Positions 18,637 to 26,568 of a stretch of DNA of 39,388 nt are shown one piece after another. The translations under genes were made by a program, and so were the position numbers. The DNA is from BOG-933 sp037132135 (lineage in GTDB: Bacteria; Pseudomonadota; Alphaproteobacteria; Azospirillales; Azospirillaceae). The notes beneath the pieces are model-generated. The model did no database searches and was not told where the DNA came from. It worked only from the letters and a program-made list of their open reading frames with translations. How positions within the stretch are numbered: the stretch's first letter is position 1; each line of letters begins with the position of its first letter. The stretch lies in NCBI GenBank assembly GCA_037132135.1, contig JBAXPR010000021.1, positions 1 through 39,388 on the forward strand, read 5' to 3'.

Positions 18637-18829
18637 ACCTCGGGGGCGGCGGGGCCGTGCCGCCGGCTTTCGGTGTTGCGGAAAACGGCGGCTCATTTTC
18701 CGCATGCGGAGGGACGAAGGGTTTGGTGCCGTGATTGAGGTAAAGGTGACGGCAAGAACGGAGCTTCTGGACGGCACCACCGGTTGTTGACCAGCATTTG
18801 ATGAAACCCTGACAGTGGAGATTACCGCT
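18637..18829. other. Spacer between CBS gene and 22-codon ORF, with hairpin
   Basis: Holds a nine-base inverted repeat TGCGGAAAA-N10-TTTTCCGCA (18677-18704), 40 bases after the CBS stop. It may end the CBS transcript or protect its 3' end; no T-run follows, so it is not a classical intrinsic terminator. Nothing else is seen. Confidence 0.4.
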
Positions 18830-18898
18830 ATGACCAAGGAAACCAAGCGTGGCCTGCCTGTGACCACCCGCGTTCGCGCCGGTGCGGTCCGCACCTGA
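18830..18898 (+). CDS. 22-codon leader peptide or small peptide
   Basis: ATG preceded by GTGGAG at nine bases spacing encodes a basic 22-residue peptide, MTKETKRGLPVTTRVRAGAV plus RT. The core GLPVTTRVRAG resembles, from memory, short uncharacterised bacterial peptides of the GLxVxTxVKAGG pattern; this is a weak resemblance. A GGTGCG-GTC-CGCACC hairpin (18881-18895) covers its last codons. It lies 171 bases upstream of the hemerythrin gene in a strongly structured stretch, so it may act as a leader peptide. Whether it is translated is not known. Confidence 0.4.
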   Translation: MTKETKRGLPVTTRVRAGAVRT

Positions 18899-18916
18899 TG
18901 GCGGCGTCTCGGACAG

Positions 18917-19051
18917 CGTGGCCTGGCGCCACGATGTCCGGCCCGCAACGACGGTTTTCTCTCCGCAAGACTTGGTTCGCCCTGAACCAGGTCTTGCCGT
19001 CGTTCGGTCCGGCCATGGGGCGCCCGGATGCCAGAGCGACCGGAACGACGG
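18917..19051 (+). promoter_or_regulatory. Structured leader with alternative pairings upstream of hemerythrin
   Basis: In order: a small hairpin CGTGGC-CTGGC-GCCACG (18917-18933); segment A (18938-18954); a 14-base-pair hairpin with one wobble (18965-18978 with 18984-18997, loop GCCCT); segment B (18997-19012); segment C (19038-19051). B pairs with A over about 15 positions with one mismatch and one bulge. B also pairs with C over 13 positions with one bulge. A:B and B:C exclude each other. C ends six bases before the GGGAG ribosome binding site of the hemerythrin gene. The geometry is that of an attenuator or translational switch; function is inference. Confidence 0.5.
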
Positions 19052-19069
19052 GCTTCGGGAGTGTTGGGT

Positions 19070-19468
19070 ATGCAGATCGAGTGGCGGGACGAGTGGCTGG
19101 TCGGTGAGGACCGGATCGATGGCGATCATCGGGAGTTGCAGTCGATTATCAACCGCATCTACCAGGCGGTGGAGCAGCGGGAAAGCCGGGCGGCGGTGAC
19201 GCAGTTGTTGCGCGCGCTGTTGGCGCGGTCGGCCGAGCATTTTTCTTATGAAGAGTGTCTGATGGCGGGGTCTGGCTACCCAAAGGCCGAGAGTCACCGC
19301 AGCCAGCATGCCATGCTGATCAATATCGGCAATATTCTGACCCAGAACATCGACCTTACGAATAACGAGATCGTCCTCGGGACGATCGGCTTTTTCGGCG
19401 ACTGGCTGATCACCGACATCGAAAACAACGATGCCGCGTTCGGCCGTTTTCTGGCGGCCCGACATTGA
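19070..19468 (+). CDS. Bacteriohemerythrin with a variant iron ligand
   Basis: Four-helix hemerythrin-like protein of 132 residues, expected to hold a di-iron site that binds oxygen or nitric oxide. Ligand positions seen: His20 (GDHREL), His57 and Glu61 (HFSYEE), His76 and His80 (SHRSQH), Asp121. The family motif WLxxHIxxxD reads WLITDIENND here, so Asp116 replaces the conserved His. The ATG at 19070 has GGGAG eight bases upstream; an in-frame ATG at 19028 would add 14 unlike residues. The stop overlaps the next gene by four bases. Bacteriohemerythrins often accompany chemotaxis and c-di-GMP genes, as here. Confidence 0.88.
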   Translation: MQIEWRDEWLVGEDRIDGDHRELQSIINRIYQAVEQRESRAAVTQLLRALLARSAEHFSYEECLMAGSGYPKAESHRSQHAMLINIGNILTQNIDLTNNEIVLGTIGFFGDWLITDIENNDAAFGRFLAARH

Positions 19469-19872
19469 TCGCGGCCCGGTACCAGCGTCTCCGGCGCGCC
19501 GCTCTGAGCACCGGTATCCTGGCGGTTTGTCTGCTGGTCGCCGGCACCGGCGACGGCTTCGGCCTGTCCCACGACTGCAATACCGAGATCAAGATGGCCC
19601 GCTGCTGCGACCTCTATGAAAAATCACTGCAGGGCAAGATTCCGCAATACGATCTCGATCTGGCCCACCAGTGCAGCAACGAAATCATTGGGGCGCGCGA
19701 TCAGGTCGATCAGCAGAAAAGCTTTAATGCCTGTATTCCTGCCGATGTTTCCAATAAATATTTGTCGAAGCTGTTCAGAACCTATGTCGAAAACCACCGG
19801 GAGTTTTGGGATCGGCCCGCCCGATTTGGCATGCTGAATGTCTGGTCCCTGAGTTGGCCGTGCCATAAATAG
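19465..19872 (+). CDS. Secreted Rap1a/Tai-like protein
   Basis: 135 residues, starting with TTG that overlaps the hemerythrin stop (TTGA), so probably co-translated. An N-terminal hydrophobic segment (about 13-28) looks like a signal peptide. The mature part is Cys-rich and its C-terminal half, ACIPADVSNKYLSKLFRTYV followed by a final WPC, fits the pattern of Rap1a/Tai family proteins, some of which are immunity proteins to type VI amidase effectors. No effector gene is nearby. Family call is moderate; function unknown. Confidence 0.6.
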   Translation: MIAARYQRLRRAALSTGILAVCLLVAGTGDGFGLSHDCNTEIKMARCCDLYEKSLQGKIPQYDLDLAHQCSNEIIGARDQVDQQKSFNACIPADVSNKYLSKLFRTYVENHREFWDRPARFGMLNVWSLSWPCHK

Positions 19873-20318
19873 ATATAGTGCCCGGCCGGGCGGTTGGATT
19901 TGACCAAGCCATGCCCAGGGATGAAGCCCTCCCGTTGAAACCGGCTAATCCTCGGCTTAATGGCAAGAGTATGGCCGATGAATATACGGCAATCCCTAAG
20001 CTTTTTGGGCGCTCATCTCCAGTTAATATCACTATTTTTGTGAATTTTATAAGATAACTTATTAACATTAAGAGCGGCGATCGTCTGAAAACTTGTGGCT
20101 TTGCCCGGGGTGTGGTATTTTTCTTTTTGCGCGTCAAAGAAAAGAAGGCCGGGGGGCGGCAAAAGAAGCGTGTCTTGTACATCTTAAAGGGGGCAGGTCG
20201 GGAGTTCGGGCGAGCATGCCGTGTCTCAAGGCCGGTGTTCGCTTGTGGTCAAGGCTTGGCGTTTCCGGGGCGCCGGCCGCGGCCGTTTTCCCAGCGTATC
20301 GAGCCTTGAGAGAGGGCC
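19873..20318. other. Intergenic region before the hybrid kinase
   Basis: About 445 bases. A perfect palindrome GCCCGGCCGGGC (19880-19891) follows the preceding stop and may end its transcript. The centre is AT-rich. Near 20111-20135 a TTTTCTTTTTG-CGCGT-CAAAGAAAA hairpin is present. Small frames here have no coding character. A promoter for the kinase is expected, but no clear box was seen. Confidence 0.5.
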
Positions 20319-23018
20319 ATGGCGGAACTGCAGGATAGTCGGGGCGGTGCGGGTGACATCGGCTCCCGGCCGGCGGCGCGTGGCCCGGGGGGGCGGCGGT
20401 GCCTCGCTCAGGCCCTGGCGCGGCGGCTCGACGGTCTGGGCGAGCGTGGCCTCAGGCTTGCGGTCATCGGCTTTGCCGCGTTTCTGATCTCCATGCTGTG
20501 GTTCGGCACGGCGTGGCGCCTGATCGACAAGCATGAACAGATCGAAGCCGATGTCGCTGACGATCTGCAAAACATCAGCCACGCCATCGCCCAGCGCCTT
20601 TATTCCGATTTTCTGGTCACCGACGTCATGCTCGGCATCCTGCGCGCCGAGATCGAGCGTCATCCCGACCGCGACCCCACCACCGATCCCGCGATCGGTT
20701 CGCTGATCGACGTCTTCAAGACCCGCACCTCCAGTGTTACCGACCTGCTGATCGTCGGCAAGGACAACCGCCTCCGCTCGCTCGATGCCCCGGGCAGCAG
20801 CGAACCGGTCCTGGTCGAGGATCGCGAATACGTGCGGGTGCCGCTTGAGACCGGGCAGGAAAGCCCCTATGTCGCGGCGCCGGTGGTCAGCCGCCTCGAT
20901 CATACCCGCCGCTGGACGATCTCATTGCGGCTGCGGGGGCCTCAGCCCTGGATGGGCCTGCTGGTGACCGGCCTGACCACCGACCGCATCCTGGCCCCGC
21001 TTGCCGCCGCGCGGCCAAAACCCAATGGTGTCATTGCGCTCTACCGGCTCGACGGCACTCTGATGGCGGCCTCGCCGGATCCCGGGCCGATGCTCGGCCA
21101 GCGCTCCGAAGCCATGCGCGGGCGGCTCGCCCAGCTGGTTGCGGCCGGACCGGGCGGCCTGATCCGGTTGGAGCACTGGGACGCGGCGGATCAGGAAACC
21201 TATGTCGCCTACGATCAGCTGAAGGGCTATCCGCTGGTGCTGGTGACAACGCTCAAGGTCAGCGAGGTTCATGCCGTTCTGGTGGCGGAAATCTGGCAGT
21301 CGGGCCTGATTCTGCTCGTGATCACCGCCCTGACCTGCGGGGGCGCCTGGTGGCTGGCCCGGCTGATGCGGCAGCTGCGCGAGGCCAATGCCGGGCTCGA
21401 GGATCAGGTCCGGGCCCGCATCCGCGACCTCACGGCCGAGGTCGAGCAGCGCCGGCAGACCGAAGTCCGGTTGCAGAAATTCATGCAGGCGGTAGAATCG
21501 AGCGACAGCGGAGTGGTGATTTCCCACCCCGACCTCTCGATCGAGTATATCAATCCCGCCTTTGCCCGCATGATCGGCTATGCCCCCGATGCCCTGATCG
21601 GTCAGGGACGCGATCTCTGGCGCTCGCCCAACCGGGAGCCCGAGGTCGACCGGAAGGTCCGGGAGGTGATCTTCGGCCGTCAGACCTGGCGGGGCGAACT
21701 CCTGCACCGGCGGCGGGATGGCAGCGATTTCTGGGTCATGGCCACAGTCTCGCCGGTGATCGCGGCTGACGGCACGATCACCCATTTCGTAGCCGTCGAG
21801 GAGGACATCACCGAGCGCCGCCACCACGAGGCCGAGCTGCGTGAGGCCATGGCTGCCGCCGAGCGGGCCAATCTGGCCAAATCGGAATTCCTCTCGGCGA
21901 TGAGCCATGAGCTGCGGACGCCGATGAACTCGATTCTCGGCTTTGCCCAATTGCTGCGCGACAGCACCCGCGAGGCTCTGACCGACCGCCAGAAGATGTT
22001 CGTCGACCGCATTCTCCGCGGTGGCGAGCACCTGCTCGCCCTGATCAACGAGGTGCTGGATCTGGCCCGGGTCGAGGCCGGGCGGCTTCAGCTGTCGCTG
22101 GAACCCGTGGATTTGCGCTCGGTGCTGGCCGAATGCCTGACCCTGATCGAAAACCTCGCCGAGAAGCACGAGGTCACGATGGTCGACCAGACCGTCCATC
22201 AACTGGTTCCGACCGTCCAGGGTGACTATACCCGCCTGAAGCAGGCGGTCATCAATCTGCTGTCCAATGCCGTGAAATACAACCGGTCGGGCGGCACCGT
22301 GATCCTGTCGGTGACGGTCACCACCCCGGGCCGGGTGCGTCTGGTGATCGCCGACACCGGGCGAGGCATTCCGGCGGCGCGCCAGGGAGAGCTTTTTCAG
22401 CCTTTCAACCGCTTGGGTCTGGAAAGCTCCGCGATTGAGGGCACCGGGATCGGCCTCACGGTCACCCGGAAACTGATCGAAGCCATGAAGGGGACGATCG
22501 GCTTTGCCAGCCGGGAAGGGGCGGGCAGCACCTTCTGGATCGAATTGCCGCTGGCGCAGCGCACCGGCGCCGAGACCCCGGTCCGGACCGCAGCCGCCTT
22601 TTTGCGCCATGCCGCGACCCGCGAGGGCACACCGGCGCGGGAACGAAGCCTGCTCTATATTGAAGACAACCCGGCGAACCTCACCCTGATGGACCGGATC
22701 GTCGAGGAGAAGACCGCGTTCGCGTTTCTCTCGGCCCATACCGCCGAACTCGGGCTGGAGATCATCCGCTCCAAACGGCCGGCGGTGGTGGTGATCGACA
22801 TCAACCTGCCGGGCATGAACGGCATGGAACTGGCCCGCCACCTGACCGAGCGGGCCGACACCAGGGACATACCGCTGATCGCCCTGAGCGCCGATGCCAT
22901 GCCGGCCACCATCGAGCGGGGGCTGGCCGCGGGGTTCCGTCGCTATCTGATCAAGCCGATCGACATCAACGTCTTTCTGGCGGCCCTCGGCGACGTTCTC
23001 CCCGATCGGGGTCCTTAG
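20319..23018 (+). CDS. Hybrid sensor histidine kinase with PAS and receiver domains
   Basis: 899-residue membrane kinase. TM1 is near residues 45-65, a periplasmic Cache/PDC-like sensor spans about 66-325, and TM2 is near 327-347. A coiled coil leads to a PAS domain (about 385-510, ending in FVAVEEDITERRHHE). HisKA follows with phosphoacceptor His530 in SHELRTPMN, then HATPase with the N box INLLSNAVKYN, DTGRGIPA and GTGIGL. A C-terminal receiver (about 775-895) has Asp827 in VVVIDINLPG. Phosphorelay output is unknown; there is no adjacent regulator, although the HD-GYP response regulator at 13.8 kb is the closest orphan. The ATG follows GAGAGGG closely. Confidence 0.92.
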   Translation: MAELQDSRGGAGDIGSRPAARGPGGRRCLAQALARRLDGLGERGLRLAVIGFAAFLISMLWFGTAWRLIDKHEQIEADVADDLQNISHAIAQRLYSDFLVTDVMLGILRAEIERHPDRDPTTDPAIGSLIDVFKTRTSSVTDLLIVGKDNRLRSLDAPGSSEPVLVEDREYVRVPLETGQESPYVAAPVVSRLDHTRRWTISLRLRGPQPWMGLLVTGLTTDRILAPLAAARPKPNGVIALYRLDGTLMAASPDPGPMLGQRSEAMRGRLAQLVAAGPGGLIRLEHWDAADQETYVAYDQLKGYPLVLVTTLKVSEVHAVLVAEIWQSGLILLVITALTCGGAWWLARLMRQLREANAGLEDQVRARIRDLTAEVEQRRQTEVRLQKFMQAVESSDSGVVISHPDLSIEYINPAFARMIGYAPDALIGQGRDLWRSPNREPEVDRKVREVIFGRQTWRGELLHRRRDGSDFWVMATVSPVIAADGTITHFVAVEEDITERRHHEAELREAMAAAERANLAKSEFLSAMSHELRTPMNSILGFAQLLRDSTREALTDRQKMFVDRILRGGEHLLALINEVLDLARVEAGRLQLSLEPVDLRSVLAECLTLIENLAEKHEVTMVDQTVHQLVPTVQGDYTRLKQAVINLLSNAVKYNRSGGTVILSVTVTTPGRVRLVIADTGRGIPAARQGELFQPFNRLGLESSAIEGTGIGLTVTRKLIEAMKGTIGFASREGAGSTFWIELPLAQRTGAETPVRTAAAFLRHAATREGTPARERSLLYIEDNPANLTLMDRIVEEKTAFAFLSAHTAELGLEIIRSKRPAVVVIDINLPGMNGMELARHLTERADTRDIPLIALSADAMPATIERGLAAGFRRYLIKPIDINVFLAALGDVLPDRGP

Positions 23019-23075
23019 GGCCGATCGCGCTGCGGCGACATCGCCGCGCGGCGTCGTGCGGCCCACGAGGGGGCA

Positions 23076-24248
23076 TCAGAAAGTTGCCGAGCGTTCCCGG
23101 CGCCGGTCGACCGCGATCTCAATTTGTTTCAGGAACGCTTGCATCTGATCAAACCCGAGCTTCTTGACCGACCGGCTGCTCATGTACCGGTCATAGGTAT
23201 GCGTCACACTGTTGAGTGATGAAATGCAATAGCCCATTAGCCAGTATTTCTTGTTAATCGTTCGCAGGAACTGCCGAAAATGCTTCGGCTCTCCGTCCAT
23301 GAATGTCTTAAAGCACTTGTCATACTCAACCAGTACATTGCGAATATCGGCAAGGACACTGTCAATTTCCTTGCCAACCTTCTCAATATACATCAGCATC
23401 TGAGGTTCCCACATCTTATGCATTCGGATGTCGGAGGGAATGCAGTCGCGCGACTTCAGCCAACTCACGATGCCGTTGACCTGCTTGGCGATTTTTCTCA
23501 GCTGGAATTCATAAAAGGTGATGCCCTTCCAGGCCCCGAAAATATGATCGGCTTCGCCCTGGTCGATGCCGAATGCCGAAATGAACAGCTTGGCCTCGGG
23601 CAGGTTGGGATTCCAGATCGACTCCAGGAACTTTTCGACCCGCAGGTTGCTGCCGCTCGCCGAGGTTTCCAGCGCCTTGCGCACGATCGGTTCGATCCGC
23701 TGGCGGATCAGGGCGCGCAGATGTTCGTCCTCCTGGTCCGAGATTTCCCAATAGCGGGCGTCAACCTCAACCTTCGCCATTTCGAAACAGGTCTTCAGCA
23801 GGAAGGCGTCGAGCGAGGGCACGCTGTCGATGAGATTGAGAATATCGACGTCACGGCGGGCCTGATCACTCAGCGTCGTGATGTCGATCCCGAAATGTTC
23901 GTGCAGATGGCTTTCATAGTTCTTCCCCCGCATATAGATCGCATAGCCGCCATGAGAGGGGGTCTGGGCGAGGTGCGGGACATAGAGTGCGGTTTCGATT
24001 GGCCGCGACGACTCGTCGTTGTCGGTGTCGAAGGTCAGTTCGCCGCCAAACTCTGGGGCCGGCTCGTCAGAAAAATTCGGGTACTTGAAAATAATGACAT
24101 TATTCAACTGCGACGTGGTGAACATCCGTTCGGCCTCGGGGACGGGCCTTCCAATTTTAATCAAATTAAACGAGACGCTGGAGCCGCCATCAAGGATGTG
24201 CTTGAGGATTGGCGATCGGCTTTCTCGACCTTTACTGGCAGAAGACAA
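23076..24248 (-). CDS. Hypothetical protein, 390 residues, unrecognised
   Basis: No family recognised. Soluble, charged and rich in aromatic residues, mostly helical by eye, with no signal peptide or membrane segment. The first 100 residues look beta-rich (SSVSFNLIKIGRP, NNVIIFKYPNF); the rest looks alpha-helical. The start is set at TTG 24248, which has CAGGAG six bases upstream; a GTG at 24287 would add 13 residues but lacks a ribosome binding site. It is convergent with the kinase gene, 57 bases apart, and monocistronic. GC content is visibly lower than in the neighbours, especially at the 5' end, suggesting acquisition. Function not assigned. Confidence 0.75.
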   Translation of the reverse strand: MSSASKGRESRSPILKHILDGGSSVSFNLIKIGRPVPEAERMFTTSQLNNVIIFKYPNFSDEPAPEFGGELTFDTDNDESSRPIETALYVPHLAQTPSHGGYAIYMRGKNYESHLHEHFGIDITTLSDQARRDVDILNLIDSVPSLDAFLLKTCFEMAKVEVDARYWEISDQEDEHLRALIRQRIEPIVRKALETSASGSNLRVEKFLESIWNPNLPEAKLFISAFGIDQGEADHIFGAWKGITFYEFQLRKIAKQVNGIVSWLKSRDCIPSDIRMHKMWEPQMLMYIEKVGKEIDSVLADIRNVLVEYDKCFKTFMDGEPKHFRQFLRTINKKYWLMGYCISSLNSVTHTYDRYMSSRSVKKLGFDQMQAFLKQIEIAVDRRRERSATF

Positions 24249-24798
24249 GGTTAACTCCTGGTTAAGCAAAAAAACCTCAAATGTCACCGAATGCGATACT
24301 GCAAGGATATCTCATGTTAGGCGAACGTCAAGTGCTCTTGTCAAATTCCAGCGAACCGACAAGCCCACACTCGGATACCGTATCTTAAAAAAATAAAAAT
24401 AATTACGGATACGTCCTATAAAATGTAAAGTGCGGCAAGTGCCGATGCCAAACCGGAGTTGATTCCAAAAAGCAAGCCTCGGTTCGTTTGTGGAATATGA
24501 GCATAATTTGTCAATCCATCACTGTCCAGTACAAATACATCAATTAGAAATGAAACGAATATTGACCGGCGCTGACCGGACGGGCGGTGCTGGCCGGGCG
24601 GCCCCACTGTGTCCCCGATCTGACCCCGAAGCCATGCCGGAAGCGACGCCTCGTTCTGAAATTCGTCTGGGGTCTGTCGCAGGATGAGCGATAGCGCTAC
24701 CATGGACTATCCCTGGTTGGGTGCAGGGCGTAAGGTTGGCGGCCTGAGCGCCGGTCGTCCTGGTGACGATCGGGGAGGCCATGGCGCGTGAGGTCAAG
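24249..24798. other. Divergent intergenic region, AT-rich then mosaic
   Basis: About 550 bases. The part next to the 390-residue gene is AT-rich and contains GGATAC motifs (24374, 24409) around an A-rich run. From 24560 on it becomes GC-rich, with a GATAGCGCTA near-palindrome (24690-24699) and gene-like short frames on both strands (minus 24416-24703, plus 24684-24794) that show no recognisable family. It may be debris of an old insertion. Confidence 0.45.
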
Positions 24799-25281
24799 AT
24801 GCGGCGGCTGACAAGCGGAATGGCGCTGATCCTGATGGCTGTCCTGGCCCTGGCCGGGGCCTGGTCTCCGGGCGCGGCGGCCAATGAGCCGGCCAAGCCC
24901 GAAAAGGGCGCCGAACCGGCCAAGCCGGAGAAGGGCGGCGAGGCCCCCAAGGTCGGGCAGCCGGTTTCGATCGGCATGTATTACGACATGCCCGATCTGA
25001 TGGCCAACCTCACGACCAGCGCCAACGCACGCAAGCCGGTGTTTCTCAAGCTGACCCTCAGCCTCCAGATGGAGCATGAGACCGACCGGGCCAAGCTCGA
25101 TGTCATCGCGCCGCTGCTGATCGACGGCCTGCAAAATTTCCTGCGGGAACTCAGGGTCGAGGATTTGGGCGGCTCGGTCGGCATGTATCGGCTGCGCGAG
25201 GAGTTGTTGCTGCGCGCCGCCACCATCGCCCTGCCGGTTCAGATCAAGGACGTGCTGTTCAAGGAAATGCTGGTGCGCTGA
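24799..25281 (+). CDS. FliL-like protein
   Basis: 160 residues. The C-terminal 105 residues follow the FliL pattern: a YYDMPDLMANL entry, alternating beta segments (KPVFLKLTLSLQM), a helix with LIDGLQNFLREL, then the closing LREELLLRAA and DVLFKEMLVR. FliL is an inner-membrane protein around the flagellar stator. Here the N-terminus looks like a cleavable or anchoring signal (MRRLTSGMALILMAVLALAG), followed by two copies of EPAKPEKG. The start is chosen at 24799, with GAGG five bases upstream; ATG 24781 and GTG 24763 are alternatives. No other flagellar gene is near. Its 3' end overlaps the convergent DUF2061 gene by 23 bases. Confidence 0.72.
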   Translation: MRRLTSGMALILMAVLALAGAWSPGAAANEPAKPEKGAEPAKPEKGGEAPKVGQPVSIGMYYDMPDLMANLTTSANARKPVFLKLTLSLQMEHETDRAKLDVIAPLLIDGLQNFLRELRVEDLGGSVGMYRLREELLLRAATIALPVQIKDVLFKEMLVR

Positions 25282-25816
25282 ACGGTCCGGTGCCGGGGTG
25301 CAGGACCGCCGGGCCATATTGGTGCCATAGCATCTCATGGAGAAAATAGACGCCGATGCCATAAATGGCGTCGACCGCCGCGACCGCGACCGACATTTCG
25401 ATCGAGTCGGTAAAATAGTGCGACAGGGCGAAGACCAGACTGACGCTGGTCAGCCGATAGGTTGCGGACTTGGCCAGACTGCGGTCGACCGCGTTCATCT
25501 CGTCGGGGGTCGGGCCGTGGTAGGTCCAGAGCATCTCATGGAGGTAATAGACGATCGACTTGGCGCCGGCGACCACGCCGACGATCGCCGCGGTCTCGAT
25601 CTCGCTGCCGGTCAGCAGATAGCCGCCGACGATCAGGTCGACCGAGGCGAGCACCCGGTAGGTCGCGGTCTTGGCCAGGGCCAGTTGCCAGGGCGCCCAG
25701 CTGGCCATCGGGTCGCCGCTGCGGCCGACGCCGGGGCTTTGCGCCGGGCCGGCGCCGGCCGGCGCCGCCATCAGGCACGCCAGCAGGATCAATCCGATGG
25801 CCAGTCCAGCCCGCAT
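25259..25816 (-). CDS. Membrane protein with two DUF2061 domains
   Basis: 185 residues. A signal peptide (1-22) is followed by two DUF2061 units, each beginning KTATYR or KSATYR, with hydrophobic helices and ending YYLHEMLW or YFLHEMLW (about 49-97 and 115-163). DUF2061 proteins are small inner-membrane proteins of unknown function; tandem copies with a cleavable-looking leader are less common. The start has GGAG seven bases upstream. Convergent overlap with the FliL-like gene. Probably monocistronic. Confidence 0.82.
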   Translation of the reverse strand: MRAGLAIGLILLACLMAAPAGAGPAQSPGVGRSGDPMASWAPWQLALAKTATYRVLASVDLIVGGYLLTGSEIETAAIVGVVAGAKSIVYYLHEMLWTYHGPTPDEMNAVDRSLAKSATYRLTSVSLVFALSHYFTDSIEMSVAVAAVDAIYGIGVYFLHEMLWHQYGPAVLHPGTGPFSAPAFP

Positions 25817-25893
25817 CCGTCGGCTCCGTGCACAGTGCAGCCCGGGGGATAGCAGAGCCGCGCCCCGCCGTCACCCGGTCCGTGCCGCCGCGC

Positions 25894-26424
25894 TCAGTTT
25901 TTGGGCCGGAAGGCGCGGATCACCGCCGGGTCGGTGTCCAGGCGCGGACCGCCGATCAGGTCGATGCAGTAGGGCACCGCCGCGAACACCGCGTCGAGGC
26001 ACTCGGCGATCGCCGCGGGCTTGCCGGGCAGGTTGATGATCAGGCTCCGGCCCCGGATGCCGGCGGTCTGGCGCGACAGGATGGCGGTCGGCACCGACCT
26101 GAGGCTGGCGGCGCGCATCGCCTCGCCGAAGCCCGGCATCAGGGTCTGGCAGACCGCCAGGGTGGCTTCGGGGGTGACGTCGCGCGGGGCCGGGCCGGTG
26201 CCGCCGGTGGTGACCACCAGCGGGCAGCCGGCCTCGTCGCAGAGTTCGATCAGCGTGCGTTCGATCTCGGGCTGTTCGTCGGCGATCAGGCGGCACTCGG
26301 GCTGCCAGGGGGTGGTGAGGATGCGGCCCAGTTCCTCGATGATCGCCGGCCCGCCGCGGTCGACATAGAGGCCCCGGCTGGCGCGGTCGGAGATGGTGAC
26401 GATGCCGATCCGGACAGTGCTCAT
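25894..26424 (-). CDS. mogA: Molybdopterin adenylyltransferase
   Basis: Adenylates molybdopterin before molybdenum insertion. 176 residues, the usual MogA length. It begins with the typical RIGIVTISDRASRGLYVDRG and carries the nucleotide/cofactor loop TTGGTGPAPRDVTPEA and the INLPGKP motif of the MoCF fold. The ATG at 26424 has GGGG eight bases upstream; a longer frame upstream is not coding. Divergent from moaD-moaE across a 144-base gap that contains an FNR/FixK-like box. Confidence 0.92.
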   Translation of the reverse strand: MSTVRIGIVTISDRASRGLYVDRGGPAIIEELGRILTTPWQPECRLIADEQPEIERTLIELCDEAGCPLVVTTGGTGPAPRDVTPEATLAVCQTLMPGFGEAMRAASLRSVPTAILSRQTAGIRGRSLIINLPGKPAAIAECLDAVFAAVPYCIDLIGGPRLDTDPAVIRAFRPKN

Positions 26425-26490
26425 GATGACGACCCCGAAGCTCTTGGTGACACTGCGGCGATGCCCTACCATCGGCGGCGCCGGCCGCCC

Positions 26491-26504
26491 TTGATCGTCG
26501 TCAA
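26491..26504. promoter_or_regulatory. FNR/FixK-like box between mogA and moaDE
   Basis: TTGATCGTCGTCAA matches the FNR-family site TTGAT-N4-ATCAA with one change and sits inside a longer dyad CCTTGA-N6-TCAAGG (26489-26506). It is nearly equidistant from the two divergent starts (67 and 65 bases), so one regulator could set both. Molybdoenzymes are often used under low oxygen. Binding is inference. Confidence 0.45.
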
Positions 26505-26568
26505 GGCGCCGGGCCGGGCCGCCGGCTAAGACCCGGCATCCGACACCGGAGTATCGCACGGGATCGCC

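Noticed and set aside
18828..19016. 62-codon minus-strand frame across the leader
   Set aside because: Explained by the symmetry of the hairpins; no start signal.
20101..20318. Frame beginning VVFFFLRVKEKK before the kinase
   Set aside because: Arises from a T/A-rich hairpin and GC-rich leader; no continuity with the kinase domains.
24416..24703. 95-codon minus-strand frame with a hydrophobic C-terminus
   Set aside because: No ribosome binding site, mixed base composition and no recognisable family; more likely mosaic debris.
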